From: Caldilineaceae bacterium
Lineage (GTDB): Bacteria; Chloroflexota; Anaerolineae; Caldilineales; Caldilineaceae
DNA length: 64,000 bases
Direction: 5' to 3'
Assembly (NCBI GenBank): GCA_022824685.1
Contig: JAJDZJ010000188.1
Span: forward strand, 27,718-91,717
The stretch's first letter is position 1. Each line of letters opens with the position of its first letter. The notes beneath the pieces are model-generated. The model was not told the DNA's origin. It saw only the letters and a list, made by a program, of their open reading frames with translations, and searched no databases. Below, piece by piece: positions 10,042-21,141 of the stretch. The position numbers and the translations under genes are program-made.

Positions 10042-11772
10042 GTGAAGATCCAGCTATTCGACACCACTCTGCGGGACGGCGCGCAGGCTGAGGGCGTATC
10101 GCTCAGCTGCGACGACAAGCTACGCATCGCGGCCCGCCTAGACGAGTTCGGCATCGACTTCATTGAAGGCGGCTGGCCCGGCTCCAATCCCAAAGACATG
10201 GAGTTTTTCGAACGCGCCGAGCGCGAACTTTTGCTTGCGCACGCCCGCCTGACTGCCTTTGGCTCTACATGCAAGCGCGATATCGACCCCGCCGACGACC
10301 CCCAGATTCAGTTGCTGCTTCAGGCCAACACGCCTGTCATCTCCCTCTTCGGCAAGAGCTGGGACCTGCACGTACGCGATGTTTTGCAGGCCACGCCCGA
10401 AGAAAATCTTCGTATGATTCGCGAGTCGGTGGACTACCTGGCCCGGCACGAACGCGAAGTAATCTACGATGCCGAGCACTTTTTCGACGGCTACAAGGAA
10501 AACCCGGAATACGCGCTGGAGACTATCAAGCAGGCTGTGATCGGCGGCGCCGCCTGTATCGTTCTCTGCGACACCAACGGCGGCACTCTCACCTGGGAGA
10601 TCGGGGAAATCGTTCGCGCGGTGCGGCGGGAGCTTGCCGCCGCCCTCGCAGACCCCGCCGAAGACGGGAGCGGCGTGAATGGCAGCGCTCCCCCACGTCG
10701 GGGCGGCGTTACCCTTGGAATCCACGCGCACAACGACAGCGAGACCGGGGTCGCGAATTCGCTTGAGGCCGTGCGCAATGGGTGTACCCACGTACAGGGC
10801 ACAGTCAACGGATACGGCGAGCGTTGCGGAAACGCCAATCTCGTCAGCATCATCGCGAATTTGCAGCTTAAGATGGGTTACGAGTTGGTTGGGAATGAAA
10901 GGCTTGCCAAACTGACCGAGCTCAGCCACTACGTCAACGAGCTCGCCAATCTTCGCCCCAACACGCATCAGCCATTTGTCGGCCAGAGCGCCTTCGCCCA
11001 CAAGGGGGGGACCCACGTTAACGCAGTGCTCAAGAATGTCGACAGCTACCAGCACGTCGATCCTGAACAGCTGGGCAACCAGACTCGCGTTCTCGTGAGC
11101 GAACTCAGCGGCAAGGACAACATTGCCGTAAAGGCCGATGAGTTTGGCGTTGAAGGGCTTTCCAGGGAGAAGGAAAGGGCGGTCCTTCAACAGATAAAAG
11201 AGCTGGAGAGCACCGGATTTGAGTTTGAGAGCGCCGAAGCAAGCGTCGACCTGATGCTGCGCCGCTCCAGGGAAGGGTACCGGCCCAGTTTCTCGCTGAT
11301 AGACTACACTGTCGCTGTGGCAAACCGCGCCGGGCGCGGCCTGTCATCCGAGGCGACCATCAAAGCGGAAGTAGGCGATCAGATCTACCATGAGGTCGCC
11401 GAAGGCAACGGCCCGGTCAATGCGTTGATGCTCGCCTTGCGCAAGGCGATACAGAGCCACTTCCCCCAGCTCGACAGGATGCACCTCCTCGACTATAAGG
11501 TGCGTATTATCAACAGCGACCAGGGGACAGGGGCCTCCGTCCGTGTACTGATCACCAGCTCCGACGGCGTACGCAACTGGACCACAGTTGGCGCAAGCAC
11601 AAACATTATTGAGGCGAGCTGGACGGCGATTTCCGACGCAGTGGAATACTTCCTCGTCACCTATGACCAGCACAATGAGACCGGATTGCCTGCCCGCGGC
11701 GCGGAGATCGATCACCCGGATCAGATAGTGGATCAAGCCGCGGCCAGCAACGCACCGATACGCACCGGGTAG
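10042..11772 (+). CDS. cimA: (R)-citramalate synthase
   Basis: The 576-residue protein is a DRE-TIM metallolyase that condenses pyruvate with acetyl-CoA to citramalate, the threonine-independent entry to isoleucine. It opens with QLFDTTLRDGAQAEGVSLS and has the metal-binding GIHAHNDSETGVANS motif and a C-terminal LeuA-type regulatory domain. N-terminal features (EGGWPGSNPKD, LFGKSWDLHV) separate CimA from LeuA and homocitrate synthase. The start is GTG 10042 with GGAG upstream. An insertion rich in Asp, Gly and Pro (about residues 198-221) precedes the HAH motif. The last codons take part in a tandem duplication described separately. Confidence 0.93.
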   Translation: MKIQLFDTTLRDGAQAEGVSLSCDDKLRIAARLDEFGIDFIEGGWPGSNPKDMEFFERAERELLLAHARLTAFGSTCKRDIDPADDPQIQLLLQANTPVISLFGKSWDLHVRDVLQATPEENLRMIRESVDYLARHEREVIYDAEHFFDGYKENPEYALETIKQAVIGGAACIVLCDTNGGTLTWEIGEIVRAVRRELAAALADPAEDGSGVNGSAPPRRGGVTLGIHAHNDSETGVANSLEAVRNGCTHVQGTVNGYGERCGNANLVSIIANLQLKMGYELVGNERLAKLTELSHYVNELANLRPNTHQPFVGQSAFAHKGGTHVNAVLKNVDSYQHVDPEQLGNQTRVLVSELSGKDNIAVKADEFGVEGLSREKERAVLQQIKELESTGFEFESAEASVDLMLRRSREGYRPSFSLIDYTVAVANRAGRGLSSEATIKAEVGDQIYHEVAEGNGPVNALMLALRKAIQSHFPQLDRMHLLDYKVRIINSDQGTGASVRVLITSSDGVRNWTTVGASTNIIEASWTAISDAVEYFLVTYDQHNETGLPARGAEIDHPDQIVDQAAASNAPIRTG

Positions 11773-11806
11773 GACCGCGGCCAGCAACCCGCCGATACCG
11801 GGTAGG
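11738..11806 (+). repeat. Imperfect tandem duplication at the 3' end of cimA
   Basis: A 36-base unit beginning CCGCGGCCAGCAAC and ending GGGTAGG (11738-11773) is followed after one base by a 32-base copy (11775-11806) lacking four bases in the middle. The first copy encodes the last cimA residues and its stop codon. The second copy is non-coding and ends with a second TAG. This is probably a slippage or local duplication event that duplicated the stop region. Confidence 0.7.
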
Positions 11807-11898
11807 CTTTCGCAGAGCTCTAACGGATTGTTGTGTCCAGCACTTGGCGCCCGCGAATGTCTGAAGCAAGCTCTTCTATCAACAGGACAGAGAATCTC

Positions 11899-13608
<1,710 letters not shown>

Positions 13609-13656
13609 GCGCAGGCGCCGCTCGCTTGAAAAAGGGAAAAGCACGGGAGAATACCT

Positions 13657-14514
13657 ATGACCGCTCGCCAAAACGGCCTCCGCCTCGGCGCCTCAACCTA
13701 CTCATACTGGCACTTTACGCCGGAAAAGACGCCCATCAGATCCGTCCTCGACGCCGCAGCCGAACTGGGGCTTTCCGGCGTGGAAATCCTTCACCGCCAG
13801 ATGGAATCGGAAGACAACGCTTACCTGCAGAAGCTCAAGCGGCACGCCTTCACCGTGGGTCTGGACCTCTACAACCTTTCCATCCACCAGGACTTCGTGC
13901 ACGATGATCCCGCTGCCCGTCAGCAGCAGATCGACCACACGCTCCACTGTATTGACCTGGCCCACGAGATGGGCATCCCGTCGATCCGGGTCAACTCCGG
14001 CGGCTTCCGCAAGCAGGGCAGCTTCGACGATCTGATCAAGGCCAAGGGGTGGGTCGAACCGTGGGAGGGCTTCACCATGGACGACGGATTCGGTTGGGTG
14101 ATTGACGCAATCGAACGCTGTCTGCCCCATGCTGAGAGTAGGGGCGTTCTCATGCTGCTTGAAAACCACTGGGGGCTGACGACTTTTGCGGACGACATGG
14201 CCCGCATCATCGAGGAAATCAACTCGCCCTGGCTACAGGCCATCCTTGACATGGGCAACTTTCTTTTCGAGGACGATATGTACGAGGCGATGGCGCGCGT
14301 CGCGCCCCATGTTTGCCTGGCCCACGCCAAGACCTATCCCGGCGGCGGTTCCTGGTACACGCTCGATCTCGACTACGCCCGCATCTTCCGCATCCTCCTT
14401 GACGCCGGCTGGCGCGGCTACTGCTCAATCGAAATGGAAGGCGCGGAGGATGCCTCCACCGCAGTCCCCAAGAGCATCGAAATGCTCCAGCAGGCCTGGC
14501 AGGAAGCTGACTGA
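13657..14514 (+). CDS. Sugar phosphate isomerase/epimerase family TIM-barrel protein
   Basis: The 285-residue protein belongs to the xylose-isomerase-like / AP endonuclease 2 TIM-barrel superfamily. The barrel strands end in typical acidic and histidine metal-ligand positions: GVEILHRQME, VLMLLENHWG, ILDMGNFLFED, CLAHAKTYP and SIEMEGAED. It starts with ATG after ACGGGAG-type spacing and lies 48 bases after ilvD, so it may be the last gene of that unit. Sequence alone does not identify the sugar. Similar proteins often act in inositol or keto-sugar catabolism, which would suit the genes after 21.9 kb better than its immediate neighbours. Confidence 0.85.
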   Translation: MTARQNGLRLGASTYSYWHFTPEKTPIRSVLDAAAELGLSGVEILHRQMESEDNAYLQKLKRHAFTVGLDLYNLSIHQDFVHDDPAARQQQIDHTLHCIDLAHEMGIPSIRVNSGGFRKQGSFDDLIKAKGWVEPWEGFTMDDGFGWVIDAIERCLPHAESRGVLMLLENHWGLTTFADDMARIIEEINSPWLQAILDMGNFLFEDDMYEAMARVAPHVCLAHAKTYPGGGSWYTLDLDYARIFRILLDAGWRGYCSIEMEGAEDASTAVPKSIEMLQQAWQEAD

Positions 14515-14755
14515 ACTGCCAACTCTACTTTCATTCACCAGGCAGTAAAGTGCTAAGGGCGTCCATTGCGGGCACCCTCTCGCTCCATTACATCCTCCGC
14601 AGGTTTCAAATCGTTCCTGGATCACATTTGTCTGGGGACTCCTGAACGCCTTCCAGGGACCTCAGGCGCGACCCGCTTTCTCCATCCTACTTCGGACGAT
14701 CCGAATCTCTTTTGGATTCATCCTACTCCGCGGCGCCCCGGCGCTAACCCTCCGC

Positions 14756-16381
14756 TTAGTTTTGGCCAAACCGCTCGCGCAACACCTTCTTATCGAACTT
14801 CCCCGTCCCCGTCTTCGGAATGTCGTCGATGAACTCATAGCCGTCTGGCAGCCACCACTTCGCAACCTGCGGCTCAAGAAACGCCTGCAACGCGTCATTG
14901 TCGGGCGGGTCAGCTGCGTCGGTGGGCACGACAACCGCCAGCGGACGCTCATACCAGCGCTCATCTGGCACCGCGATGACCGCAGCCTCCAACACCAGCG
15001 GATGCGCCATCAGCAGGTTCTCCAACTCGACCGATGAGATCCACTCGCCTCCGCTCCGCACCAGGTCCTTCGTGCGGTCAGTAATCGTCATGAAGCCGTC
15101 CGGGGTGATCGTGACCACGTCGCCGGTGCAGAACCAGCCGTCCTCCGTAAAGCTATCGTCGCCGCCCTCCAGTTTGAAATACGACCGCACGACCCACGGC
15201 CCGCGCACCTGCAGTTCGCCGAACGTCTCCCCATCCCACGGCAACTCTTCGCCCTCGTCATTGACAATACGCATTTCAACCCCTGAAATCGGGTAGCCCT
15301 GGCGGGCCTTGACGTCCCAGATCTCCTCTTGCGTCATGTCGGAGTGGTGACTGAGGAGCTTGGAGACCGTTCCTAGCGGCGACATTTCAGTCATTCCCCA
15401 GGCATGCACGACGTTGACGCCCAGCTCCTTCTCATAGGCCTCGATCAGGGCGCGCGGCATCGCGGAACCGCCCACCACCAGTGCCCGAATACATGAGATG
15501 TCGCGAGGATTCTGTTTCAGATCGTGATACAACCCGTTCCAGATGGTCGGAACGCCGGCGGCCACTGTAACGCGCTCCGACTCGATCAACTCGGCGAGCG
15601 CGGCAGGCTGCATATGGGGACCCGGCAGGACCAGGCCTGCGCCGACGTTCACTGCTGCGTAGGGGAGGCCCCACGCCATCGCATGGAACTGGGGGACGAC
15701 CGGCAGGACCACGTCGTCCTCGGTCAGACCGATTGCGGCTGCCTGGCAGGACCCTACCGTGTGCAGATACATCGAGCGGTGGCTGTAAAGCGCTCCCTTG
15801 GGATGTCCGGTCGTGCCGCTTGTGTAGCACAGCCCCATGGCTTGATTCTCCCCCTCCACCCGCCAGCTGTATTCGCCATCCGCCGCGTCCATCAGCGTTT
15901 CGTAGTCATGGACCTGGCCGCCCAGACTGCCCGCCGCGCCTGCGTCCGGCCCGTTGAACAGCACAAAGTGCTCGACCCCATCGATTTTCCCCGCCAGGGG
16001 TTCCAAGAGCGGCAACAGGGTGGCGTCGACAAAGATCACCTTGTCCTCGGCGTGATTGATGATATAGGCCAGCTGGTCAGGAAAGAGGCGAATGTTGAGT
16101 GTATGCACGACCGCCCCCGCGCCAGGCGCGGCAAAGTAGAGCTCCACGTGCTGATAGTTATTCCAGGCAAAGGTGCCGACCCGGTCGCCAGGCTCCACGC
16201 CGAGATCCTCCAGCACATTGCACAGCTTCTTGACGCGCCCGTACAGGTCGCGATAAGCGTAGCCGTGCAGCGACCCGTAAGGGAGCTTGGTCTTGATTTG
16301 CTTGTGGGGATAGAGGCGGTTTCCGTGCTCCAGCACGCGGTCAATCGTGAGCTGATAGTCCATCATCAGGCCGGAAAGCAT
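14756..16381 (-). CDS. Fatty-acyl-CoA synthetase, AMP-forming (ANL superfamily)
   Basis: The 541-residue protein activates a carboxylic acid, probably a medium or long-chain fatty acid, to its CoA thioester through an acyl-adenylate. The phosphate-binding loop is [16 protein letters not shown]. The adenine-binding region is [12 protein letters not shown]. The hinge and C-terminal catalytic segments ([25 protein letters not shown], and the lysine in [15 protein letters not shown]) are all intact. ATG 16381 is supported by AAGGAG seven bases upstream. An acyl-CoA dehydrogenase gene lies 323 bases upstream on the same strand, consistent with fatty-acid oxidation. Confidence 0.92.
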   Translation of the reverse strand: MLSGLMMDYQLTIDRVLEHGNRLYPHKQIKTKLPYGSLHGYAYRDLYGRVKKLCNVLEDLGVEPGDRVGTFAWNNYQHVELYFAAPGAGAVVHTLNIRLFPDQLAYIINHAEDKVIFVDATLLPLLEPLAGKIDGVEHFVLFNGPDAGAAGSLGGQVHDYETLMDAADGEYSWRVEGENQAMGLCYTSGTTGHPKGALYSHRSMYLHTVGSCQAAAIGLTEDDVVLPVVPQFHAMAWGLPYAAVNVGAGLVLPGPHMQPAALAELIESERVTVAAGVPTIWNGLYHDLKQNPRDISCIRALVVGGSAMPRALIEAYEKELGVNVVHAWGMTEMSPLGTVSKLLSHHSDMTQEEIWDVKARQGYPISGVEMRIVNDEGEELPWDGETFGELQVRGPWVVRSYFKLEGGDDSFTEDGWFCTGDVVTITPDGFMTITDRTKDLVRSGGEWISSVELENLLMAHPLVLEAAVIAVPDERWYERPLAVVVPTDAADPPDNDALQAFLEPQVAKWWLPDGYEFIDDIPKTGTGKFDKKVLRERFGQN

Positions 16382-16704
16382 GCGGCTGCTCCTTGTCGAC
16401 TGGCATCTGTTTGCGAGGTTTCCGGGGTGGAGGGGTTCTCACCGGAATTGTAGTCCTTGCGGACAGATTGGTCAATCTGAACTGTGAGCACACGCTCTTC
16501 GCGCATCCACACTTGTTGAAAGGAGACCCGTCGTCCAACACAGAGCAGTACGTCAACGATTATCTGGGCGAGCCACAGATTTCAGGTACGTCCAATTTCG
16601 GGATAGTCCTGAATGAAAAGACAGGCCGGCTGTGGAAGAAAGCGCCGTTTGGCCCGCATTGCACCAGGAGATTCGCAAAAAGCAGAAACTGGCTGTGCCG
16701 GCGA
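16382..16704. other. Intergenic stretch between the two acyl-CoA genes
   Basis: These 323 bases separate the acyl-CoA synthetase start from the end of the upstream acyl-CoA dehydrogenase. The part next to 16381 carries the synthetase ribosome-binding site and presumably its promoter. A long plus-strand frame crosses the region and runs on into the antisense of the dehydrogenase, but its product resembles nothing I know and it has no ribosome-binding site. I see no convincing terminator. Confidence 0.5.
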
Positions 16705-17877
16705 CTAAATGAAAGCGCCAAGTCCAGTGATCTCCCGGCCAGCAATCAAGAGGTTGATCTCGTTGGTTCCCTCATACGTATACGTAGCCTCAACGTCGGT
16801 GAACAGCCGCGCCGCGTGATTGTCAATCAGGATACCGTTGCCGCCCAGAATCTCACGCGCCAGCGCTGCCGCCCGCCTTGCCTTGACCGAACACGTCTGC
16901 TTCGCAAGCGAAAGCTGACCCGATGTTGCTGTGCCATTCTCCAGCAGATTCGCCAACCGCCAGACCAGCAGTTGCATTTGCGCCAGGTCCCCTGCCATCT
17001 CGACCAGTTTGGCCTGAATCAACTGAAATGACGCGATCGGTTTCCCAAACTGTTCCCGTTCGCAAGCGTAATGCAACGCGATCTCGTAGCAGCCGGCCGC
17101 CAGTCCGACCGCCTCCCAGGCTACGCCCGCCCGCGTGTTGGCCAGCACCGCGGTCAGGTCGCGAAAACTGCTACAGTTCGCAAGCCGGTTGGCCGCGGGA
17201 ATATGGACTTCTTCAAGTCTGATCTCCGCCTGATGCACGGCCCGTTTGGCAATCTTGCCAGTCATCGCCGTGGCAGTAAAGCCCTCCAGCTGCCTCGGAT
17301 CCTCCAAAACGAACCCACCAAAGCGCCCGCTCTCGTCGCGCGCCCAAACAATTATTATGTCTGCGATCGTGCCATTGCCGATCCATCGCTTTTCCCCGTT
17401 GAGGACGAAATACTCTCCCACGCGGCGAGCCGTCGTCTGCACATGGGCCGCGTCCGATCCTCTTTCCGGCTCCGTCAGCGCAAAGGCGCCCAGCCTCTCC
17501 ATGCGCGCCATCGCCGGCAGCCAGCGCTGCCTCTGCGCCTCCGAACCGAGCATCCCAATCGTTCCGATCGCCAGACCCGAGTGAACGCCGAACAGCGTGC
17601 TGATCGACCCGTCCACGCGGCACAGCTCGTACTTCACGAGCCCGTCGCTAACACAATCAAGCCCAGCGCACCCGTAGCCCTCCTGCGTCCCGCCAACAAT
17701 TGGCAGCTCGCGCAGACCGAGCGCCAGGTCCAGCGCCATCTCGCCCTTTTCCCAGTAATCGTTGATTTCAGGCAGCACTACGCCCTCCATGAACTCGCGC
17801 ACCTGGTCGCGCAGCGCACGCTGGGAATCCGTCAGGAGTTCGTCGAACTTGAAAGGGTCAGTAACAGGCGTCGGCAT
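16705..17877 (-). CDS. Acyl-CoA dehydrogenase (glutaryl-CoA dehydrogenase / ACOX4-like clade)
   Basis: The 390-residue flavoprotein has the acyl-CoA dehydrogenase fold: LGAFALTEPERGSDAAHV (FAD and substrate contacts), GEKRWIGNGTIADIIIVWA, and a C-terminal YTYEGTNEINLLIAGREITG that includes the catalytic glutamate of this clade. The pattern resembles plant peroxisomal short-chain acyl-CoA oxidase 4 and glutaryl-CoA dehydrogenase more than classical short-chain enzymes. The arginine used by glutaryl-CoA dehydrogenase to hold the substrate carboxylate is not evident, so the substrate is uncertain. AAAGGA lies six bases before ATG 17877. It is the upstream partner of the acyl-CoA synthetase. Confidence 0.9.
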   Translation of the reverse strand: MPTPVTDPFKFDELLTDSQRALRDQVREFMEGVVLPEINDYWEKGEMALDLALGLRELPIVGGTQEGYGCAGLDCVSDGLVKYELCRVDGSISTLFGVHSGLAIGTIGMLGSEAQRQRWLPAMARMERLGAFALTEPERGSDAAHVQTTARRVGEYFVLNGEKRWIGNGTIADIIIVWARDESGRFGGFVLEDPRQLEGFTATAMTGKIAKRAVHQAEIRLEEVHIPAANRLANCSSFRDLTAVLANTRAGVAWEAVGLAAGCYEIALHYACEREQFGKPIASFQLIQAKLVEMAGDLAQMQLLVWRLANLLENGTATSGQLSLAKQTCSVKARRAAALAREILGGNGILIDNHAARLFTDVEATYTYEGTNEINLLIAGREITGLGAFI

Positions 17878-17987
17878 GGCAGTCCTTTCTATGGTTTTCC
17901 CATTGTCTGCATTCTATGCCCTTCCGACTGTCAACCCAATTCCAGACCTGCAGGTATCGCCAGTGGCCCTGTTTTCTTCACGGATAG

Positions 17988-18134
17988 CCGCGAAATGCGG
18001 TACACTGCACGCAGCGGCTGGACAACGCCCACGCCGCGCTCGAGGCCGAGGTAGCGGGCGCGTACAGGTGGCCTCCAGACATCTCTGAAGAAGACGCGCT
18101 CGCTGCGCTGCTGGCTCTGAATCTGGCCGAGTAA
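17988..18134 (+). pseudogene. Relic of the C-terminus of a DNA (adenine-N6) methyltransferase
   Basis: One plus-strand frame translates to RLDNAHAALEAEVAGAYRWP followed by PDISEEDALAALLALNLAE and a TAA at 18132-18134. This strongly recalls the conserved tail (LDxAVAAAYGWPxDLSDEEILxRLLALNLER) of restriction-modification DNA methylases. A TAG lies just upstream in the same frame and no methylase body precedes it, so only the last 40 or so codons survive. It is probably the residue of a deleted restriction-modification gene. Identification rests on recalled family similarity. Confidence 0.55.
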
Positions 18135-18304
18135 GTGGAGTCTTGGCAGTGCCGGCTCAGATCGTGCAAGCATCAGAGGACCCCAGGTCTGCTTTTTGCT
18201 GTCGCTTGTTTCACACCTACCGATTTAGACTCTGCCGCAGGAAACTTCCCCCTTCGGTCTTAGCCCAATGGTCGCTTGATAAACTTGAAAGGAATTGGTC
18301 CTAC

Positions 18305-18724
18305 ATGAAGAAGAGAATTGCTGTCACAGTCGTAACTGCCATCGCAGTCTCAGTGCTTCTAGTCCCTGCCCTGCTGTATGCCCAGGATGAACTAACCTTG
18401 GAGGGCCTCGCAGAACAATTGAAGGCCCTTGCAGAGCGAATCGAAAAGCTAGAGGCGGCTCATTCGACCACCTCTGTCGACGGCTTCTGTAAACTGCCAA
18501 ACGACTTCGACTTTTTGGATCCAGAAGCGAAGTCCAAGTGGGAGGAGTTGACGGAAGAAGAAACTCTTTCGGCCTTCAGGAGAGGAACGGAGTTCAATGC
18601 CGAGGCACAGCAGGTGACCTACTATTACGAGGAGCGCTTTGACAGAGACAGCTACGGACTCTTTGTTTCCTATGACAGCGAATGCAACCCATCAGTTGGG
18701 GAATGGGAGCTCATATCTGACTGA
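18305..18724 (+). CDS. Small secreted protein with coiled coil, function unknown
   Basis: A 139-residue product begins with a Sec signal peptide: KKR, then a hydrophobic stretch VTAIAVSVLLVPALLYA with likely cleavage after YAQ. A heptad-like segment LEGLAEQLKALAERIEKLEA follows (about residues 33-53), then an acidic domain of about 80 residues. The start at 18305 is chosen over an upstream in-frame codon because of AAAGGAA at good spacing and because it places the signal peptide at the N-terminus. I do not recognise the family. It stands alone between decayed sequence on both sides. Confidence 0.7.
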   Translation: MKKRIAVTVVTAIAVSVLLVPALLYAQDELTLEGLAEQLKALAERIEKLEAAHSTTSVDGFCKLPNDFDFLDPEAKSKWEELTEEETLSAFRRGTEFNAEAQQVTYYYEERFDRDSYGLFVSYDSECNPSVGEWELISD

Positions 18725-19328
18725 TCATTCGTGAGGATGCAGTGGTCTTACTTAATGAACTGTGGCATGAGAAGTATCAAGAATCACCCACTTGCGTTCT
18801 TACACCATAGGGGAAAGAGCAAATTTGGGCGTTGGGGGATGAACGTATCTCTACCGGGCCGGGCCAATCGAACCAGAGCTCTATGCTCAGACCTACGGGA
18901 CGCATCTTGGAGTCACTGGTCTGAGGTCCGTCGACAATTCCAAGATGGACATCCAATGTGTGTCAACGACAGGCGCTTCGCAGACCTCCAAGAGGCAACC
19001 AAGGTGCTTAAGATGGTCTTCGCGCAACCGCAGACTCATCCTCGGGTCCATGGGGGAATTCAAGCCGGTAGAAGTGGTGGGCGCGATCAAGAATGGGAGA
19101 GCGTTGCAGGCTACCTCAGGGAATAGACATTCAAACCTGGAGACTTCCTTCCTGAGAGTCCCCGCATCTGGAATGCAACTGAACAGCAGAAGTCAGTGGC
19201 CGGAGGGTGGCGGGGCACCGGTCGACAACTGCGAGATTGACGCGCACGGCGGATTACGTTGACGCCCGGAATCTCCCGTTGAGGTTGCCAGACAGTTCCC
19301 AGCGGCTCAATTGAGGGCGAGGCCCGCG
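18725..19328. other. Gene-poor stretch with possible decayed coding sequence
   Basis: About 600 bases hold no intact gene I can support. Short protein-like segments appear in different plus-strand frames: DAVVLLNELWHEKYQES near 18735, then GPIEPELYAQTYGTHLGVTG near 18870, then DRRFADLQEATKVLKMVF near 18970. The pattern fits one gene broken by several frameshifts, but the family is not recognisable and chance cannot be excluded. Two overlapping unbroken frames here have poor composition and no ribosome-binding site. Confidence 0.3.
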
Positions 19329-20951
19329 TTACTCGAGCCAGCGCAGCCGACGCACGATTTCGGCGATCACAGGTTCCAGCTCGTCAATCTGGTCGCGATG
19401 CACGTTGAACCCAAGCGCCGCCAGCCTTTCGCCGTCCGGTGAAAGGAGCCACACCTGCCATACAACGTTTCTGGTCGCGTACTCACCGTACCGGATCGAA
19501 ACCACCTCTTCGCCGGAGGGCCTCATGCCCTGGACCAGCTCAACCACGGCCGGTTCAAGACTGTAGGTCTGCTCGGCTGCGGCCTGGGCGTATTCTTCCA
19601 GGCTTTGGCCGTTGGCCGCGAAGGAAAGGACGAGCAGGAAGTTGCTCGCTTCACTTTCCTCAGGGCCCGCATGGAGCCCGAGACCGATCACGGCGTCATC
19701 GCGGCGCAGGCTCATCTCGGCTACGATTTCACCCGTCCTCGCGACATCGAACTGCTCTTCAGTAGCCCGGTTGGCCGCGGACAGAAGCGCCAGGTCAGCT
19801 TCTGTAGGTTGCGCCGGGTCAAAGTAGTGCCAGTCCGCGGGAAGAGAGACGGCCAGGCCCTGCCGTTCATCCTCGAAAGCGCGCCAGCCGGACGCGTCCG
19901 CGGTAGGCGCACTTTCCGCGCCTGGCGCCGGGGTAACATAGTCGCCGTGCAACCAGCCCAACTGGCCGCGGTATTCGATCTGCCACCAGCCGCCTGCAGG
20001 CCCGTCAACCAGGCTCCGGCTAATCACAGTGAACTGATCGCCTATTCCCGCCTTGCCAAGGATGGGATAGTCGGTGCCCGGCCCGCTGCGAACGTTCATG
20101 AGGTGGTCGAGCGTCACCGACGGCGCGGAGCGGGGAAGATGGCCGGGGTCGTCCACCCATTGGACTCGTCGAACGACCTCGCGCAGGAGGCTCTCCACCC
20201 ATTCGGCATATTCGCCCCAAACATCATAGGTAATCGTCAGAAATGTCTCACCGTCGGGGGACGGCAGTACAATCCGCCAGCCGATTACATCCGCGTCGGG
20301 AACGGTAACAACCCGATTGCCGAAGGCCTGCGTGCCGTCAATCCGGTACTGGATTAAGGCCGTCTCCTCACCCCATGGCCTGAGTCCGGGCCCTATCTCG
20401 ATGCCTTCCACCATGGCCAGCCCGGATGCCCCAAGTTCGTCGCTCAGTTCGAGGGCATAGGCCTCGAGCGTTTTGCCTTCGCTGGGCACCGCAAGCAGAT
20501 GGAATCCATTGGTCTCCAAGGGCGGCGAGTCGAGGTCGTAGGGGAACCCAACGCCGGCAAAATAGTCGTCCTGGCCGGGCTGAGACAGAGATTCGACATA
20601 GCCCTCCCGCTCCTCGAAGAAGGTTTCGACCAGTTCGTCTCCTTCCAGTTGCGAACTGAGGGCGGACAGTTCTTGGCGCGTAGGCACGAAAACCCACCGG
20701 TTCGGGTGAAACACTCTGATTCCGTGCTTTTCGACCTCGAACGCCGGCCAATCCTGGAATGGTCCGCCTGACGACGAGGGCGTATCGCCGATCGGGACAA
20801 CCAGTGGATTGTGGATCGAAATCAGAGGCGTTTCGGCCTCGGGTCCGCTTATCGGAATGCCTGGGTCGGCGGGTAAGGGAACACATGCGGCGAGCAGAAG
20901 GGCCGCGAACGAGACGAGTCCCCGGAGAGTGAATCGAGGGTCGGCTGTCAT
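19329..20951 (-). CDS. Lipoprotein with an SH3b domain between two copies of a domain
   Basis: The 540-residue protein has a lipoprotein signal with lipobox LLAAC (C23). A bacterial SH3 domain lies at about residues 279-340 (MNVRSGPGTDYPILGKAG, then GWLHGDYV). It is flanked by two domains of roughly 190 residues that look homologous: both have WPAFE/WRAFE, a GLAV-type strand, ADW/NRW, a GK/GQ-SLE/TLEAYA helix, LRPWGEE / MRPSGEE, a SPDGE turn and a terminal VVRRVQW / IVRRLRW. The fold may resemble PsbP/DcrB-like lipoproteins. Anchoring outside the membrane and binding to cell wall or peptide are plausible; no enzyme motif is visible. Confidence 0.8.
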   Translation of the reverse strand: MTADPRFTLRGLVSFAALLLAACVPLPADPGIPISGPEAETPLISIHNPLVVPIGDTPSSSGGPFQDWPAFEVEKHGIRVFHPNRWVFVPTRQELSALSSQLEGDELVETFFEEREGYVESLSQPGQDDYFAGVGFPYDLDSPPLETNGFHLLAVPSEGKTLEAYALELSDELGASGLAMVEGIEIGPGLRPWGEETALIQYRIDGTQAFGNRVVTVPDADVIGWRIVLPSPDGETFLTITYDVWGEYAEWVESLLREVVRRVQWVDDPGHLPRSAPSVTLDHLMNVRSGPGTDYPILGKAGIGDQFTVISRSLVDGPAGGWWQIEYRGQLGWLHGDYVTPAPGAESAPTADASGWRAFEDERQGLAVSLPADWHYFDPAQPTEADLALLSAANRATEEQFDVARTGEIVAEMSLRRDDAVIGLGLHAGPEESEASNFLLVLSFAANGQSLEEYAQAAAEQTYSLEPAVVELVQGMRPSGEEVVSIRYGEYATRNVVWQVWLLSPDGERLAALGFNVHRDQIDELEPVIAEIVRRLRWLE

Positions 20952-21141
20952 CGTCTTCCTCTCCTTTCCATTATGTCGACATGACTGGAATGACTATTCG
21001 GCCACCTCCCATTAGGGGGACTGAATGGGACGCTTTGCAGCGCGGTTTGTTGGGGCCGAATGGGCGGTCTTCATCTTCCTATTGTGCAGGTAAGCAGGCA
21101 TTTGCCCAAATGTCGTTTTGGTGGGGCTCTTCAGGCAGTTC
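20952..21141. other. Intergenic stretch upstream of the lipoprotein gene
   Basis: This stretch holds the promoter side of the divergent lipoprotein gene and runs up to the IS relic. ATTCGGCC (20996-21003) and GGCCGAAT (21054-21061) form an inverted pair with a 50-base spacer, which may be chance. I see no gene. Confidence 0.4.

Noticed and set aside
14515..14755. Possible terminator hairpins between the isomerase and acyl-CoA synthetase genes
   Set aside because: The GC-rich arms found have loops too short or no T run, so none can be called with confidence.
16393..17031. A 212-codon plus-strand frame crossing an intergenic stretch
   Set aside because: Half of it is antisense to the acyl-CoA dehydrogenase, there is no ribosome-binding site and the product looks random.
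17071..18054. A 327-codon plus-strand frame opposite the acyl-CoA dehydrogenase
   Set aside because: It mirrors the conserved minus-strand gene and its composition (many Arg, Pro, Gln) is typical of antisense frames.
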